DNA of 64,000 bases from Chitinophagaceae bacterium IBVUCB1. Lineage in GTDB: Bacteria; Bacteroidota; Bacteroidia; Chitinophagales; Chitinophagaceae. A model generated the notes under the pieces. That model did no database searches and was not told the origin of the DNA. It worked only from the letters and a program-made list of their open reading frames with translations. The translations under genes and the position numbers were made by a program. The stretch's first letter is position 1. Each line of letters opens with the position of its first letter. Where the stretch lies: the NCBI GenBank assembly GCA_002127285.1, contig NFUW01000002.1, positions 192,424 through 256,423 of the forward strand, written 5' to 3'. Below, piece after piece: positions 50,420 through 60,129 of the stretch.

Positions 50420-51645
50420 TGCGAAAAATATATTTTATCCTGCTTGGCTTATTCATAGCCAAAACGACAACAGCCCAGATAGACAGTACGCTTTTTAGAA
50501 GAAAGCCGCTTGATAGCACAGGAATGTTGCTGAATATGGATGCGGTCTATAACCGTCCTTTTCTTTCTGTTGGTAAACTACCAGTTGCTTTAGGAGGCTA
50601 TGTGGAAGCCAATTATCAGCATCTTGGTACAGACGGCATTAGTGAAGGGCATCAGTTTCAAATGCGCAGGTTCACATTATTTGTTGCATCCGGTATTTCC
50701 AGAAGAATTAAGTTTTTATCAGAGATAGAATTTGAGGATGGCACAAAGGAAATTAATATTGAATTTGCGGCGTTAGACATAGAGTTTCACCCGCTATTCA
50801 ATCTAAGAGGTGGCGTGATAATGAACCCTATCGGTGCATTCAACCAAAACCATGACGGACCTAAATGGGAATTTGTAGATCGTCCGGTATCAGCAACACA
50901 AATGCTGCCTGCAACGTGGAGCAATGTAGGATTTGGGATTTATGGTAAGCAATTTCAAAAAGATTGGGTGCTGGCTTATGAAGCATATCTTACTAATGGC
51001 TTTAACGACAAAATCATTGACAACAGCGAAGGCAAAACTTTTTTGCCAGCGGCGAAAGAGGACAGAGAGCGATTTGAAGAAAGTTTTAATGGTGTGCCTT
51101 TGGTTACTGCAAAAGGTGCGATAAGACATAAGAAAATTGCAGAAGTAGGATTGTCATACATGGGAGGTGTTTATAATAAATTTCAGGATGATGGATTGGA
51201 ATTAGATAAAAGAAGGAGAGTAGATGTAGTTGCTATTGATGTAAATTCTACTTTACCTCGTCTAAAGACATTTATTAACGCTGAATGGGCATGGGTATAT
51301 GTGGACGTTCCGGCTACTTACACGCAGCAATATGCCAATAGGCAGCGAGGTGGGTTTGCTGATATAGTACAACCGTTATATACAGGAAACCTATTTGGCT
51401 TTAACAAGTCTGTAATTAATGCTGCTTTCCGTTTTGAATATGTTGATTATAATGTTGGGAGATTTAATGAGACGGGGGATAATATTTCAGACCACTATTA
51501 TGCTATTGTACCTGCCATTAGCTGGAGACCTTCGCCGCAAACGGTACTAAGATTTAATTATAAATATAGCTGGCGGGCAGACTTATTAGGTAATCCATTG
51601 AGTAAAACTGCCGGAGTGCAAATAGGATTTTCAAGTTATTTTTAG
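50419..51645 (+). CDS. Outer-membrane porin (phosphate-selective porin O/P-like)
   Basis: The 408-aa protein has a signal peptide ending at TAQ and many alternating beta strands ending FNYKYSWRADLLG ... GVQIGFSSYF, with a C-terminal Phe typical of barrels. The segments RFTLFVASGISRRIKFLSEIEFE and RVDVVAIDVNSTLPRLKTF fit the O/P porin type. Its first A is the last A of the Rieske stop. It would let small ions or substrates cross for the redox unit. Confidence 0.78.
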   Translation: MRKIYFILLGLFIAKTTTAQIDSTLFRRKPLDSTGMLLNMDAVYNRPFLSVGKLPVALGGYVEANYQHLGTDGISEGHQFQMRRFTLFVASGISRRIKFLSEIEFEDGTKEINIEFAALDIEFHPLFNLRGGVIMNPIGAFNQNHDGPKWEFVDRPVSATQMLPATWSNVGFGIYGKQFQKDWVLAYEAYLTNGFNDKIIDNSEGKTFLPAAKEDRERFEESFNGVPLVTAKGAIRHKKIAEVGLSYMGGVYNKFQDDGLELDKRRRVDVVAIDVNSTLPRLKTFINAEWAWVYVDVPATYTQQYANRQRGGFADIVQPLYTGNLFGFNKSVINAAFRFEYVDYNVGRFNETGDNISDHYYAIVPAISWRPSPQTVLRFNYKYSWRADLLGNPLSKTAGVQIGFSSYF

Positions 51646-51669
51646 ACATAATGTATGATTTGTAGTGCG

Positions 51670-51693
51670 TTTTAGTAAATCTTATTACTAAAA
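51670..51693. promoter_or_regulatory. Palindrome upstream of the DUF6660/efflux genes
   Basis: TTTTAGTAA-N6-TTACTAAAA has 9-bp perfect arms, 20 bp before the ATG at 51713. It shares TTTTAG/CTAAAA half sites with the palindrome at 48750. It is a likely operator. Confidence 0.55.
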
Positions 51694-51712
51694 GAACTAT
51701 TTTTACTTATTA

Positions 51713-52042
51713 ATGCGTCTAACAGCTTCCATATTAGCCATACTTGTTTTGATACTAAGCTGCCTACCTTGTGCAGACATGGATGCTATGCCCATAACAA
51801 ATACCGAAACCAGTTCGTCAGTTACAAAACCCCAGAAGGAACATTCTGATAACCATAAGGAAGTTGACCTTTGTTCTCCATTTTGTCATTGCGCCTGTTG
51901 TGCTGGCTTTTCTATCATTCATAGTTCCGTTGTAATACCTGAAAGAATACACATCAGTGTACGTCTGTTACACATTGATTTTTTACCTTCGGATGTAATT
52001 GAAATTTCTCTTCCCATCTGGCAGCCTCCACAGTTAGTATAA
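51713..52042 (+). CDS. DUF6660-like small Cys/His-rich exported protein
   Basis: The 109-aa protein has a signal peptide (to about residue 22) and a metal-ligand-rich middle (EHSDNHKEVDLCSPFCHCACCAG), then a beta-rich tail. It resembles DUF6660 proteins that sit before CusA-type efflux genes in Bacteroidota. A periplasmic metal-binding or sensing role is inferred. Confidence 0.65.
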   Translation: MRLTASILAILVLILSCLPCADMDAMPITNTETSSSVTKPQKEHSDNHKEVDLCSPFCHCACCAGFSIIHSSVVIPERIHISVRLLHIDFLPSDVIEISLPIWQPPQLV

Positions 52043-52118
52043 GTCTGAATTGATTTTTTAAACAGGTTAGCCCTAATAGGGTTTACGCTGCTTTGTACAT
52101 TCAACTTATACAAAAACA

Positions 52119-55100
52119 ATGTTAGATAGGATCATTTATTTTTCTATAAAAAATAAACTGGTTATAGGCATATTCACCGCAATGCTTATTATCTGGGGTG
52201 TTTATTCGCTTTCCAGATTACCAGTTGATGCTGTTCCTGATATTACCAATAATCAGGTACAGATCATAACTAATGCACCCACACTCGCCAGCCAGGAGGT
52301 CGAGCAATTTGTAACGTACCCAATAGAGCAAAGTTTGGCAAACCTGCCGGACTTATCAGAAATACGGTCTATATCCCGCTTCGGGTTATCTGTAGTGACG
52401 GTGGTTTTCCATGATGATGTTGACATTTACTTCGCAAGACAACTCATCACAGAAAAACTGAAACAGGCGGAGGAGCAAATACCTGAAGGTATGGGTAGCC
52501 CCGAATTAGCCCCCGTAAGCACGGGCTTGGGTGAGGTGTATCAGTATATCATACACCCGAAGAAAGGCGCTGAACACAAATATTCTGCAATGGACTTGCG
52601 GACGATGCAGGATTGGATCGTTGCCCGACAGTTATATGGAACTTCCGGAATTGCGGAGGTAAATTCTTTTGGAGGGATGCTGAAACAATACGAGGTAGCT
52701 ATAGACCCTAATCAATTAAAGGCAATGAACATAACGATTGCTGATTTAATTGAAGCATTAGAAAACAATAATGCAAACACGGGAGGGGCTTATATTGATA
52801 AGAAACCAAACGCATATTTCATAAGAGGCATAGGGCTTGTTTCTTCATTAGAGGACATTGGGAATATCGTTGTTAAATCTGTAAATGGAATACCTGTATT
52901 AGTGCGGCATGTAGCTACGCCTCGTTTTGGAAGTGCTGTGCGTTATGGAGCTATGACCCGCAACGGAGAAAGCGAAGTAGTGGGAGGTATTGTAATGATG
53001 CTTAAAGGTTTTAATAGTTCAGATGTTGTAAGTAAGGTAAAGGAGAAAATGGCTACTATACAAAAGTCTCTCCCTGCGGATATAGTGATAGAGCCTTACA
53101 TAGACCGGACAAGTCTTGTAAACCGGGCTATAAGCACCGTAAAGACAAACCTTATAGAAGGTGCATTAATAGTAATTTTTGTACTGGTTTTATTTCTGGG
53201 CAATTTCCGTGCCGGGTTGATTGTGGCTTCAGCCATTCCGCTATCCATGCTCTTTGCTTTAGGTATGATGCACGTTTTTGGTGTAAGCGCAAATCTGATG
53301 TCATTAGGTGCAATAGATTTTGGGCTTATAGTAGATGGAGCGGTGATAATCGTTGAAGCGGTGATGCACCATTTAGGAATGCGGAAAATGGGTGGAAGGC
53401 TCAAGCAGCCCGAAATGGATGAAGAAGTATATCAATCGGCATCAAAAATCAGGAGCAGTGCAGCCTTTGGAGAAATAATAATCCTGATTGTGTATATACC
53501 CATTCTAACATTGGTTGGTATTGAGGGTAAAATGTTTCGTCCTATGGCGCAAACAGTAGGATTTGCCATATTAGGCGCACTGATATTGTCGCTAACATAT
53601 ATTCCTATGATGTGTGCATTGGTGTTAAATAAAAACACAGGGCATAAACGAAATTTTTCGGACAGGATGATGGATTTCTTCCATAGGAAATATGAGCCGC
53701 TTCTTAAAGCAGCGATAAAAATAAAATATCTCATTGTGACTATTGCAGGTATTTTGTTGCTGGTAACTATATTCATTTTTACCCGTATGGGTGGTGAATT
53801 TCTACCGCAGCTTCAAGAGGGTGACTATGCTTTTCACTGCATTTTACCACAAGGGGCATCATTGTCACAAAGCATAGAAACGTCTATGCAAGCAGAGCGC
53901 ATTATCAAATCTTTTCCTGAAGTAATGCAGGTAATTGGTAAAACAGGTAGTGCGGAAATACCTACAGATCCAATGCCGCCGGAAGCAACAGACCTTATTA
54001 TCGTCCTTAAAGATAAAAAGGAATGGACAACAACAGGCGATTATCAGGAATTGGCTCAAAAGATGATAGAAAAGCTGGAAGCCATACCGGGAGTTTTTTT
54101 TGAAGCCAATCAGCCCATACAAATGCGTTTTAATGAGCTGATGACGGGCGTTCGACAGGACGTGGCTATAAAAGTGTTTGGAGAAAATATAGAAACCCTC
54201 GCTTCTATAGCAAATGATGTTGGGAAAGTGGTGCAATCTGTTAATGGCGCAACTGATCCGCAGATTGAACGTACTACAGGGTTGCCGCAAATTACTATTG
54301 ATTATAACCGCAATCAAATGGCTGCGTATGGATTGAATATAGCAGACGTAAACCGTATTGTAACCGCAGCTTTTGCTGGAACAAAGACAGGTGTTGTGTT
54401 TGAAAATGAAAGGAAATTCGATTTAGTTGTACGTCTTGATAGTGTACACCGCACCTCTATTGAGGACGTAGCACATCTGTATATACCTATTGCTAACGGC
54501 AATCAAGTTCCACTAAGTCAGGTTGCTAAAGTATCTTTTAAGGAAGGTCCTGCACAGATAAGCAGGGAAGATGCCAAACGAAGAGTGGTAGTTGGTTTCA
54601 ATGTGAAAGGCAGAGATGTACAAAGTGTAGTAAAGGATATTCAGGCAAAACTGGCAAATTTCCCATTGCCTACAGGTTATTACTTTACCTATGGTGGTAC
54701 ATTCGAGAATTTAGAGCAGGCATCTAAACGTCTTCAAATTGCTGTTCCTGTAGCTCTGTTCCTCATTTTCGTGTTATTGTATTTCACGTTTCGGTCTGTA
54801 AAACAGGCTGCACTCATTTTCACTGCGATTCCAATGGCTGCAATAGGTGGTGTATTTGCGTTGTTAATAAGGGGAATGCCGTTTTCTATTTCTGCCGGAG
54901 TGGGCTTTATAGCATTGTTTGGTGTCGCTGTTTTGAATGGGATTGTATTAATAGGTACGTTCAATCAATTAGCCAAAGAAGGAATGGATAATGTGACAGA
55001 TAGGGTATTCAAGGCTACTAAAATAAGGTTACGCCCTGTATTGATGACAGCAACAGTAGCTTCATTAGGCTTTCTCCCTATGGCGTTATCCACGGGTGCA

Positions 55101-56450
55101 GGAGCAGAAGTGCAAAAGCCATTGGCGACAGTTGTCATTGGGGGTTTGATCACAGCGACATTATTGACACTTGTGGTATTACCACTACTTTATATGATTT
55201 TCTCTGGGGCAAAAAAAATCAATAAGGGTATTACCACAACGACAATATTGATATTATTGGGGTTAACTCCCATTAAACTAAATGCTCAATCCACAAAGGA
55301 AACTCTTTCAAGCAGTACACGGATTTCTTTTAACGATGCTTACGATATAGCATTAAGAAATAATTTACAGTTACGAAGCAGCGACATTGCTTTAAGACGT
55401 TCTCAATCGCTTACCGGAACATTCTTTGATATTCCCAAGACCGGGATATTTGCTGAAAATGAGGATTTACGCCCATCAGATAATCAAGGCATACTAAAAA
55501 TAGGTGTGTCTCAGAGTATTGAGTTTCCGGGCGTATATTCTGCACGACGGAATATGCTTCGACAACAGGTTCGTTCGTTCACTTATACAAAGCAATTACG
55601 TGCGTTAGAGATAAAACGTAACCTTCAGGCTACCTATTACACGCTTTGGTATCACCAAAACAGGCAGCAGCTTTGGCAGCAGTTAGACAGTTTTTACAGC
55701 GAATCAGCAGCTATTGCAAGGCTACGTGTTAAGACTGGAGAAAGTGCAGGATTGGATAGCATTTCCGCAAATGCTAAAAGTATGGAGGTTCATCTGCAAC
55801 TAAAAACTATTCAGAATGACATCCAAGTGCAACAAACAGCCTTGAAAGCACTTTTAAATACAGATACGATATATCTGCCTGAGAATACAATACTTGGTAA
55901 AGTTGAAACTGATTATTTACCCGTCTTAACCGAGCATCCTTCTTTGTTGGTACAGCAACAAGCTATTAACATAGCAAACGCAGATTTAAAAATAGCCCGA
56001 TTAAGTGCTATGCCTGAATTTTCAGGTCGTTTCTTTTCACAGCGTTTATACGGATTGTCTGATCCATTTTCTGGCTTTTCTGTAAGTATGGGTGTACCAA
56101 TCTTTGGCATTAGCAACTACAGGAATAAAATCAAGGCTGCGAAACTGGAACAGGATTACCAGCAGACGTTGTACAATTATGAAAGTCAGATTTTAACTGC
56201 ACAGTTACAACAGGCATCCCAATCATTGGATAAAAGCAGGCAGATGTTGCAATATTATGAGAGTGTTGGTTTGTCGCAAGCCGATGCGTTAATAAAAGCA
56301 GCCAATTTATCCTATCAGGGTGGTGAAATCAGCTTTGCAGAACTATCTCAATACCTCAATCAGGCAACGGATATTCGTAAAAACTATTTGGAAGCACTGC
56401 ATCAATATAACCAACAAGCAATTCAGTTGAACTACTATTTAAATAAGTAA
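52119..56450 (+). CDS. Heavy-metal RND efflux pump fused to a TolC-like domain (CusA/CzcA-TolC)
   Basis: This is a 1443-aa protein. Residues 1 to about 1035 form an RND transporter: FAAMLIIWG start, 12 membrane helices, and the proton-relay block GAIDFGLIVDGAVIIVE (about 395-411). From about 1045, after a signal-like segment (TTILILLGLTPIKLNAQ), a TolC-family outer-membrane domain follows (RISFNDAYDIALRNNLQLR and long coiled coils to the end). This fused layout is known in Bacteroidota. Substrate is a heavy metal; Cu(I) versus Zn/Cd/Co is not certain. CusB overlaps its stop. Confidence 0.9.
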   Translation: MLDRIIYFSIKNKLVIGIFTAMLIIWGVYSLSRLPVDAVPDITNNQVQIITNAPTLASQEVEQFVTYPIEQSLANLPDLSEIRSISRFGLSVVTVVFHDDVDIYFARQLITEKLKQAEEQIPEGMGSPELAPVSTGLGEVYQYIIHPKKGAEHKYSAMDLRTMQDWIVARQLYGTSGIAEVNSFGGMLKQYEVAIDPNQLKAMNITIADLIEALENNNANTGGAYIDKKPNAYFIRGIGLVSSLEDIGNIVVKSVNGIPVLVRHVATPRFGSAVRYGAMTRNGESEVVGGIVMMLKGFNSSDVVSKVKEKMATIQKSLPADIVIEPYIDRTSLVNRAISTVKTNLIEGALIVIFVLVLFLGNFRAGLIVASAIPLSMLFALGMMHVFGVSANLMSLGAIDFGLIVDGAVIIVEAVMHHLGMRKMGGRLKQPEMDEEVYQSASKIRSSAAFGEIIILIVYIPILTLVGIEGKMFRPMAQTVGFAILGALILSLTYIPMMCALVLNKNTGHKRNFSDRMMDFFHRKYEPLLKAAIKIKYLIVTIAGILLLVTIFIFTRMGGEFLPQLQEGDYAFHCILPQGASLSQSIETSMQAERIIKSFPEVMQVIGKTGSAEIPTDPMPPEATDLIIVLKDKKEWTTTGDYQELAQKMIEKLEAIPGVFFEANQPIQMRFNELMTGVRQDVAIKVFGENIETLASIANDVGKVVQSVNGATDPQIERTTGLPQITIDYNRNQMAAYGLNIADVNRIVTAAFAGTKTGVVFENERKFDLVVRLDSVHRTSIEDVAHLYIPIANGNQVPLSQVAKVSFKEGPAQISREDAKRRVVVGFNVKGRDVQSVVKDIQAKLANFPLPTGYYFTYGGTFENLEQASKRLQIAVPVALFLIFVLLYFTFRSVKQAALIFTAIPMAAIGGVFALLIRGMPFSISAGVGFIALFGVAVLNGIVLIGTFNQLAKEGMDNVTDRVFKATKIRLRPVLMTATVASLGFLPMALSTGAGAEVQKPLATVVIGGLITATLLTLVVLPLLYMIFSGAKKINKGITTTTILILLGLTPIKLNAQSTKETLSSSTRISFNDAYDIALRNNLQLRSSDIALRRSQSLTGTFFDIPKTGIFAENEDLRPSDNQGILKIGVSQSIEFPGVYSARRNMLRQQVRSFTYTKQLRALEIKRNLQATYYTLWYHQNRQQLWQQLDSFYSESAAIARLRVKTGESAGLDSISANAKSMEVHLQLKTIQNDIQVQQTALKALLNTDTIYLPENTILGKVETDYLPVLTEHPSLLVQQQAINIANADLKIARLSAMPEFSGRFFSQRLYGLSDPFSGFSVSMGVPIFGISNYRNKIKAAKLEQDYQQTLYNYESQILTAQLQQASQSLDKSRQMLQYYESVGLSQADALIKAANLSYQGGEISFAELSQYLNQATDIRKNYLEALHQYNQQAIQLNYYLNK

Positions 56451-57682
56451 TGATGAGAAAATATATAATAATATTGGCTATTGCCTGCATACTGCTACTT
56501 GGTGCATGTGGCAATAAAACCGAAACAAAAACGGAACAAACAACAACAGAAGAAAGCCATGCGGAAAGTAATGTCGTAGCCATCAACGATGAACAGATGA
56601 AAATGGCAGGTATTGTACTTGGGTCTGTAGAAATGAAAAATCTTACTACCTCTTTAAGTGTAAATGGTACGTTGGCTGTTCCTAACCAAAATAAGGCATT
56701 TATAACTTCCTTATCGGGGGGTATTGTCCGTAGTATAAGCGTGCAACCGGGTAGCTACGTCCGCAAGGGACAAATAATTGGTACAATCGTAAATACTGAA
56801 TTGTCGGTTATTCAACAGCAACTTATCTCTATAAATGCCCAAATAAAATTTGCAGAGCAAGAACAAACAAGACAGAAGGAACTTGTTTCGGGCAATGCAG
56901 CCCCTTTAAAAAACCTTCAGAAAGTTGAAGCAGAACTTAATGGATTAAGAGCACAACGGAACGCACTTCAGGGACAATTATCAGCATTAGGTGTATCAAT
57001 ATCCAGCAGTATATCTTCCACGCTGAATATAACAGCCCCTATAAGTGGGACTATATCAGAGATTACTGCACAGATAGGTTCCAATGTAGATGCTAATTCA
57101 CCCATTGCCCAGATTATCAATAATTCTGAATTGCATCTTGATTTATTCGTGTATGAAAAAGATTTACCAAAGGTAGCATCCGGTCAAACAATTCATTTTA
57201 CGCTAACCAACGATCCCGGAAAGGAATACGATGCTACGATTTATTCTATCGGCACTGCTTTCGTGAATGAGACAAAAGCTGTACCGGTACATGCTCATGT
57301 TATAAATGATAAAACGGGCTTGATTGAAGGCATGAGCGTGACGGCTCGAATCAGCTTAGGTCAAAACGTATATCAGGCAGTACCGGATGAGGCAATCGTG
57401 AATAATGGAGGAAAAGATTACATTTTTATTCTTACAGATAAAAAAGTTGAAGCCCATTCGGAAGTACAAGAAGGAGACGATCATGGTGAAGAAGATGGAG
57501 CGCACAAGGAGTTGCCTCAAACAAATTTTGAACGCATACAAATTATTCGTGGTGCTTCCGATGTAGGCTACACTGAAATAAAACCGATTGTAAACATTCC
57601 TCCAAATACTAAGATTGTAATCAAAGGCGCATTTTTCCTAATGGCTAAAATGACCAATGCAGGAGAAGCACACGAACATTAA
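56450..57682 (+). CDS. Periplasmic adaptor of the RND pump (CusB/CzcB-like)
   Basis: The 410-aa lipoprotein (LLLGACGNK) has a biotinyl-lipoyl-like domain (GGIVRSISVQPGSYVRKGQIIG), a coiled-coil hairpin (LRAQRNALQGQLSAL), beta-barrel and membrane-proximal parts, and His/Glu-rich runs near the C-terminus (SEVQEGDDHGEEDGAHK). It bridges the RND pump and the outer-membrane duct. Either of two adjacent ATGs (56450 and 56453) may be the start. Confidence 0.88.
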   Translation: MMRKYIIILAIACILLLGACGNKTETKTEQTTTEESHAESNVVAINDEQMKMAGIVLGSVEMKNLTTSLSVNGTLAVPNQNKAFITSLSGGIVRSISVQPGSYVRKGQIIGTIVNTELSVIQQQLISINAQIKFAEQEQTRQKELVSGNAAPLKNLQKVEAELNGLRAQRNALQGQLSALGVSISSSISSTLNITAPISGTISEITAQIGSNVDANSPIAQIINNSELHLDLFVYEKDLPKVASGQTIHFTLTNDPGKEYDATIYSIGTAFVNETKAVPVHAHVINDKTGLIEGMSVTARISLGQNVYQAVPDEAIVNNGGKDYIFILTDKKVEAHSEVQEGDDHGEEDGAHKELPQTNFERIQIIRGASDVGYTEIKPIVNIPPNTKIVIKGAFFLMAKMTNAGEAHEH

Positions 57683-57708
57683 TTCTTAACTACTAAATAT
57701 TGATAATT

Positions 57709-58089
57709 ATGAAACATCAAAAAATCAAAGGGTTTAAACAACTTTTTAAAGGAACATTAGTTATGCTAATGGTTTTCTTGTCCACAACTTCTCTAAAGGC
57801 ACAATCTAAAGTCGAAACAATTAAGATTGTAGCCTCTATCTATTGTGATCATTGTAAACAATGTGGAAGCTGCGGTAGCAGACTTGAGAATGCTGTTTAT
57901 TCACTTAAAGGAATCAAGCGTGTAGATGTAGATGAAAAGGCTAAGACTGTAAACGTAGTCTATAATCCTAAAAAAGTGACTCCGCAGCAAATTAGAAGAG
58001 CGATTGCGCAAGTTGGATTTGATGCTGATGATGTAAAAGCAGACCCGACTGCATATACGAAACTTGATGAATGCTGTAAAAAGCAATAA
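57709..58089 (+). CDS. Exported HMA-type metal-binding protein
   Basis: The protein is about 126 aa from the ATG at 57709. A signal peptide (to about residue 33, ending LKAQ) is followed by the HMA domain: SIYCDHCKQCGSCGSRLENAVY with C-x2-C-x2-C-x2-C rather than plain C-x2-C, then VDVDEKAKTVNVVYN and a terminal DECCKK. The signal places it in the periplasm. It is intact, unlike its copy at 48436. It is 4 bp before the ATPase. Confidence 0.85.
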   Translation: MKHQKIKGFKQLFKGTLVMLMVFLSTTSLKAQSKVETIKIVASIYCDHCKQCGSCGSRLENAVYSLKGIKRVDVDEKAKTVNVVYNPKKVTPQQIRRAIAQVGFDADDVKADPTAYTKLDECCKKQ

Positions 58090-58093
58090 CACT

Positions 58094-60001
58094 ATGGCTA
58101 AAATATCTGAAATGAATGAAGTCCATACACACGAAGAAGTAGAAGAACAAGCGGGTTGGAAAGCGCATTGGGATTTGCTTTTAGCTTTAGCTATATTAAT
58201 AACGCTTTTGGTTCTTGAATACGGTTTTCAAATTACGCTTTCTAATATTCCATTGCTTGTTATTAATCTTGTAGCATATTTTCTTGCTGGAAGAAAAGTA
58301 TTAGACCTGGCTTTCAGAAAATCTGTACGCGGCGATTTTTTTAATGAGTTTGTGCTTATGAGTGTAGCTACTATTGGTGCATTTGTCATTGGAGAATATG
58401 AAGAAGGTGTTGCTGTCATGGTGTTCTACCAAATTGGCGAATGGTTTCAGGATGCAGCAGTAAACAGGGCAAAGCGCAGCATAAAGGCATTACTTGATAT
58501 TCGTCCTGATATAGTAACTGTAATAAAGGATGGAAGTAGCAAAATAGTTGATCCTTCACAAGTGGAAATTGGTGAAACTATACAAATAAAACCCGGAGAA
58601 AAGGTAGCATTAGACGGTGAATTATTGTCTGATAGCGCCTCCTTCAATACTGCTGCGCTTACAGGAGAGAGCAAGCCGGACACCAAATATAAAGGAGAGG
58701 CCGTATATGCTGGAATGATAAACCTTAATACTCTTTCTGAACTAAAAGTGAACGCTTTATATAAGGACAGTAAACTAAGTCATATTTTGGAAATGGTACA
58801 GGATGCTACTGCAAGGAAGTCACAGACACAGTTGTTCATTTCCCGATTTGCTAAAGTTTATACACCCATTGTTTTTTTTCTTGCCTTAGCACTTTGTGTT
58901 GTACCTTATTTTTTTCTTGATGATTACAATTTTCAAACTTGGTTTTATAGATCGTTGGTTTTTTTAGTTATTAGTTGTCCATGTGCGTTAGTAGTGTCTA
59001 TACCATTAGGTTATTTCGGCGGTATCGGACTTGCATCACGGAATGGCATTTTATTCAAAGGCGGTAATTACTTGGATGTAATGACCAAGATAAACGCTGT
59101 CGTAATGGATAAAACGGGAACGCTTACTAAAGGGGTATTTAAAGTGCAGGAAGTAGAGCCAAATGATATAGATAAGCAGGAGTTTGTTAGGCTGACGGCA
59201 ACCTTAGAGAAGAACTCCACACATCCTATTGCTAAAGCGATTACCGATTATGCAGGTGAAGTCAATGAAGCACAGGTAAACGGTATTGAAGAAATCGCAG
59301 GTCATGGTTTGAAAGGTAATATAGATGGCAAAGAAATGTTAGTTGGCAATTTGAAGTTGTTAAGAAAATTCAACATTCCATATCCCCAGGAATTGGAAAA
59401 AATTGTTGATACGATAGTGGTAACAGCTATCAACAATAAGTATGCAGGTTACATAACAATTTCGGACGAAATAAAAGAAGATGCAGCACAGGCAATAAAG
59501 GATATGCACACCCTGAATATTCAAACAGTCATGTTATCCGGGGATAAGCAGGCTGTAGTTGATAATGTTGCAAAGAAAATCGGAATTGATAACGCTTATG
59601 GAGATTTGTTGCCAGAAGGCAAAGTAGAAAAGGTACAGGCTTTAAAAAATCAGGGAAAGCGTATTGCCTTTGTAGGGGATGGAGTTAATGATGCGCCTGT
59701 AGTAGCATTGGCTGATGCAGGCATAGCAATGGGGGGATTGGGCAGTGATGCCACTATAGAGACAGCAGACATTGTAATCCAGAATGACCAGCCTTCAAAG
59801 ATAGTAGCAGCTATTAGGATTGGTAAGATTACCAGAAATATTGTTTGGCAAAATATAATTCTCGCAATGGTTGTGAAAATTATTGTACTTGGATTGGGGG
59901 CTGGAGGGGTAGCCACCTTATGGGAAGCTGTGATTGCAGATGTTGGAGTTGCATTATTAGCAATATTAAATGCTATAAGGATTCAGAAAATAAAAGTATA
60001 G
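58094..60001 (+). CDS. P1B-2-type (Zn/Cd/Pb) heavy-metal P-type ATPase
   Basis: The protein is about 635 aa from the ATG at 58094. The metal site is SCPCALV, phosphorylation site DKTGTLTKG, HP locus HPIAKAITDY, and ATP loops GDGVNDAPVVALADAGIAMG. The last helices carry KIIVLGLGAGG and ADVGVALLAILNAIRI, whose Lys and Asp-x-Gly fit the Zn/Cd/Pb group. It has no N-terminal HMA domain; the separate HMA protein may take its place. It exports metal from cytoplasm to periplasm for the RND pump. Confidence 0.9.
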   Translation: MAKISEMNEVHTHEEVEEQAGWKAHWDLLLALAILITLLVLEYGFQITLSNIPLLVINLVAYFLAGRKVLDLAFRKSVRGDFFNEFVLMSVATIGAFVIGEYEEGVAVMVFYQIGEWFQDAAVNRAKRSIKALLDIRPDIVTVIKDGSSKIVDPSQVEIGETIQIKPGEKVALDGELLSDSASFNTAALTGESKPDTKYKGEAVYAGMINLNTLSELKVNALYKDSKLSHILEMVQDATARKSQTQLFISRFAKVYTPIVFFLALALCVVPYFFLDDYNFQTWFYRSLVFLVISCPCALVVSIPLGYFGGIGLASRNGILFKGGNYLDVMTKINAVVMDKTGTLTKGVFKVQEVEPNDIDKQEFVRLTATLEKNSTHPIAKAITDYAGEVNEAQVNGIEEIAGHGLKGNIDGKEMLVGNLKLLRKFNIPYPQELEKIVDTIVVTAINNKYAGYITISDEIKEDAAQAIKDMHTLNIQTVMLSGDKQAVVDNVAKKIGIDNAYGDLLPEGKVEKVQALKNQGKRIAFVGDGVNDAPVVALADAGIAMGGLGSDATIETADIVIQNDQPSKIVAAIRIGKITRNIVWQNIILAMVVKIIVLGLGAGGVATLWEAVIADVGVALLAILNAIRIQKIKV

Positions 60002-60034
60002 TGTTCCTTTCAGAACATTGATTATTGATTGTAA

Positions 60035-60075
60035 TTTGTAAATTAATTTTGAAATATTTTTTGATAATTTACAAA
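60035..60075. promoter_or_regulatory. 11-bp inverted repeat, likely operator of the XRE regulator
   Basis: TTTGTAAATTA and TAATTTACAAA are perfect inverted arms separated by 19 bp, just before a TATCTTCG -7-like box (60082-60089). It probably binds the regulator encoded next. Confidence 0.6.
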
Positions 60076-60129
60076 TAGTATTTATCTTCGTATTTCACCA
60101 TTAGAAATATAGAGGTGATAAATAAAAAT

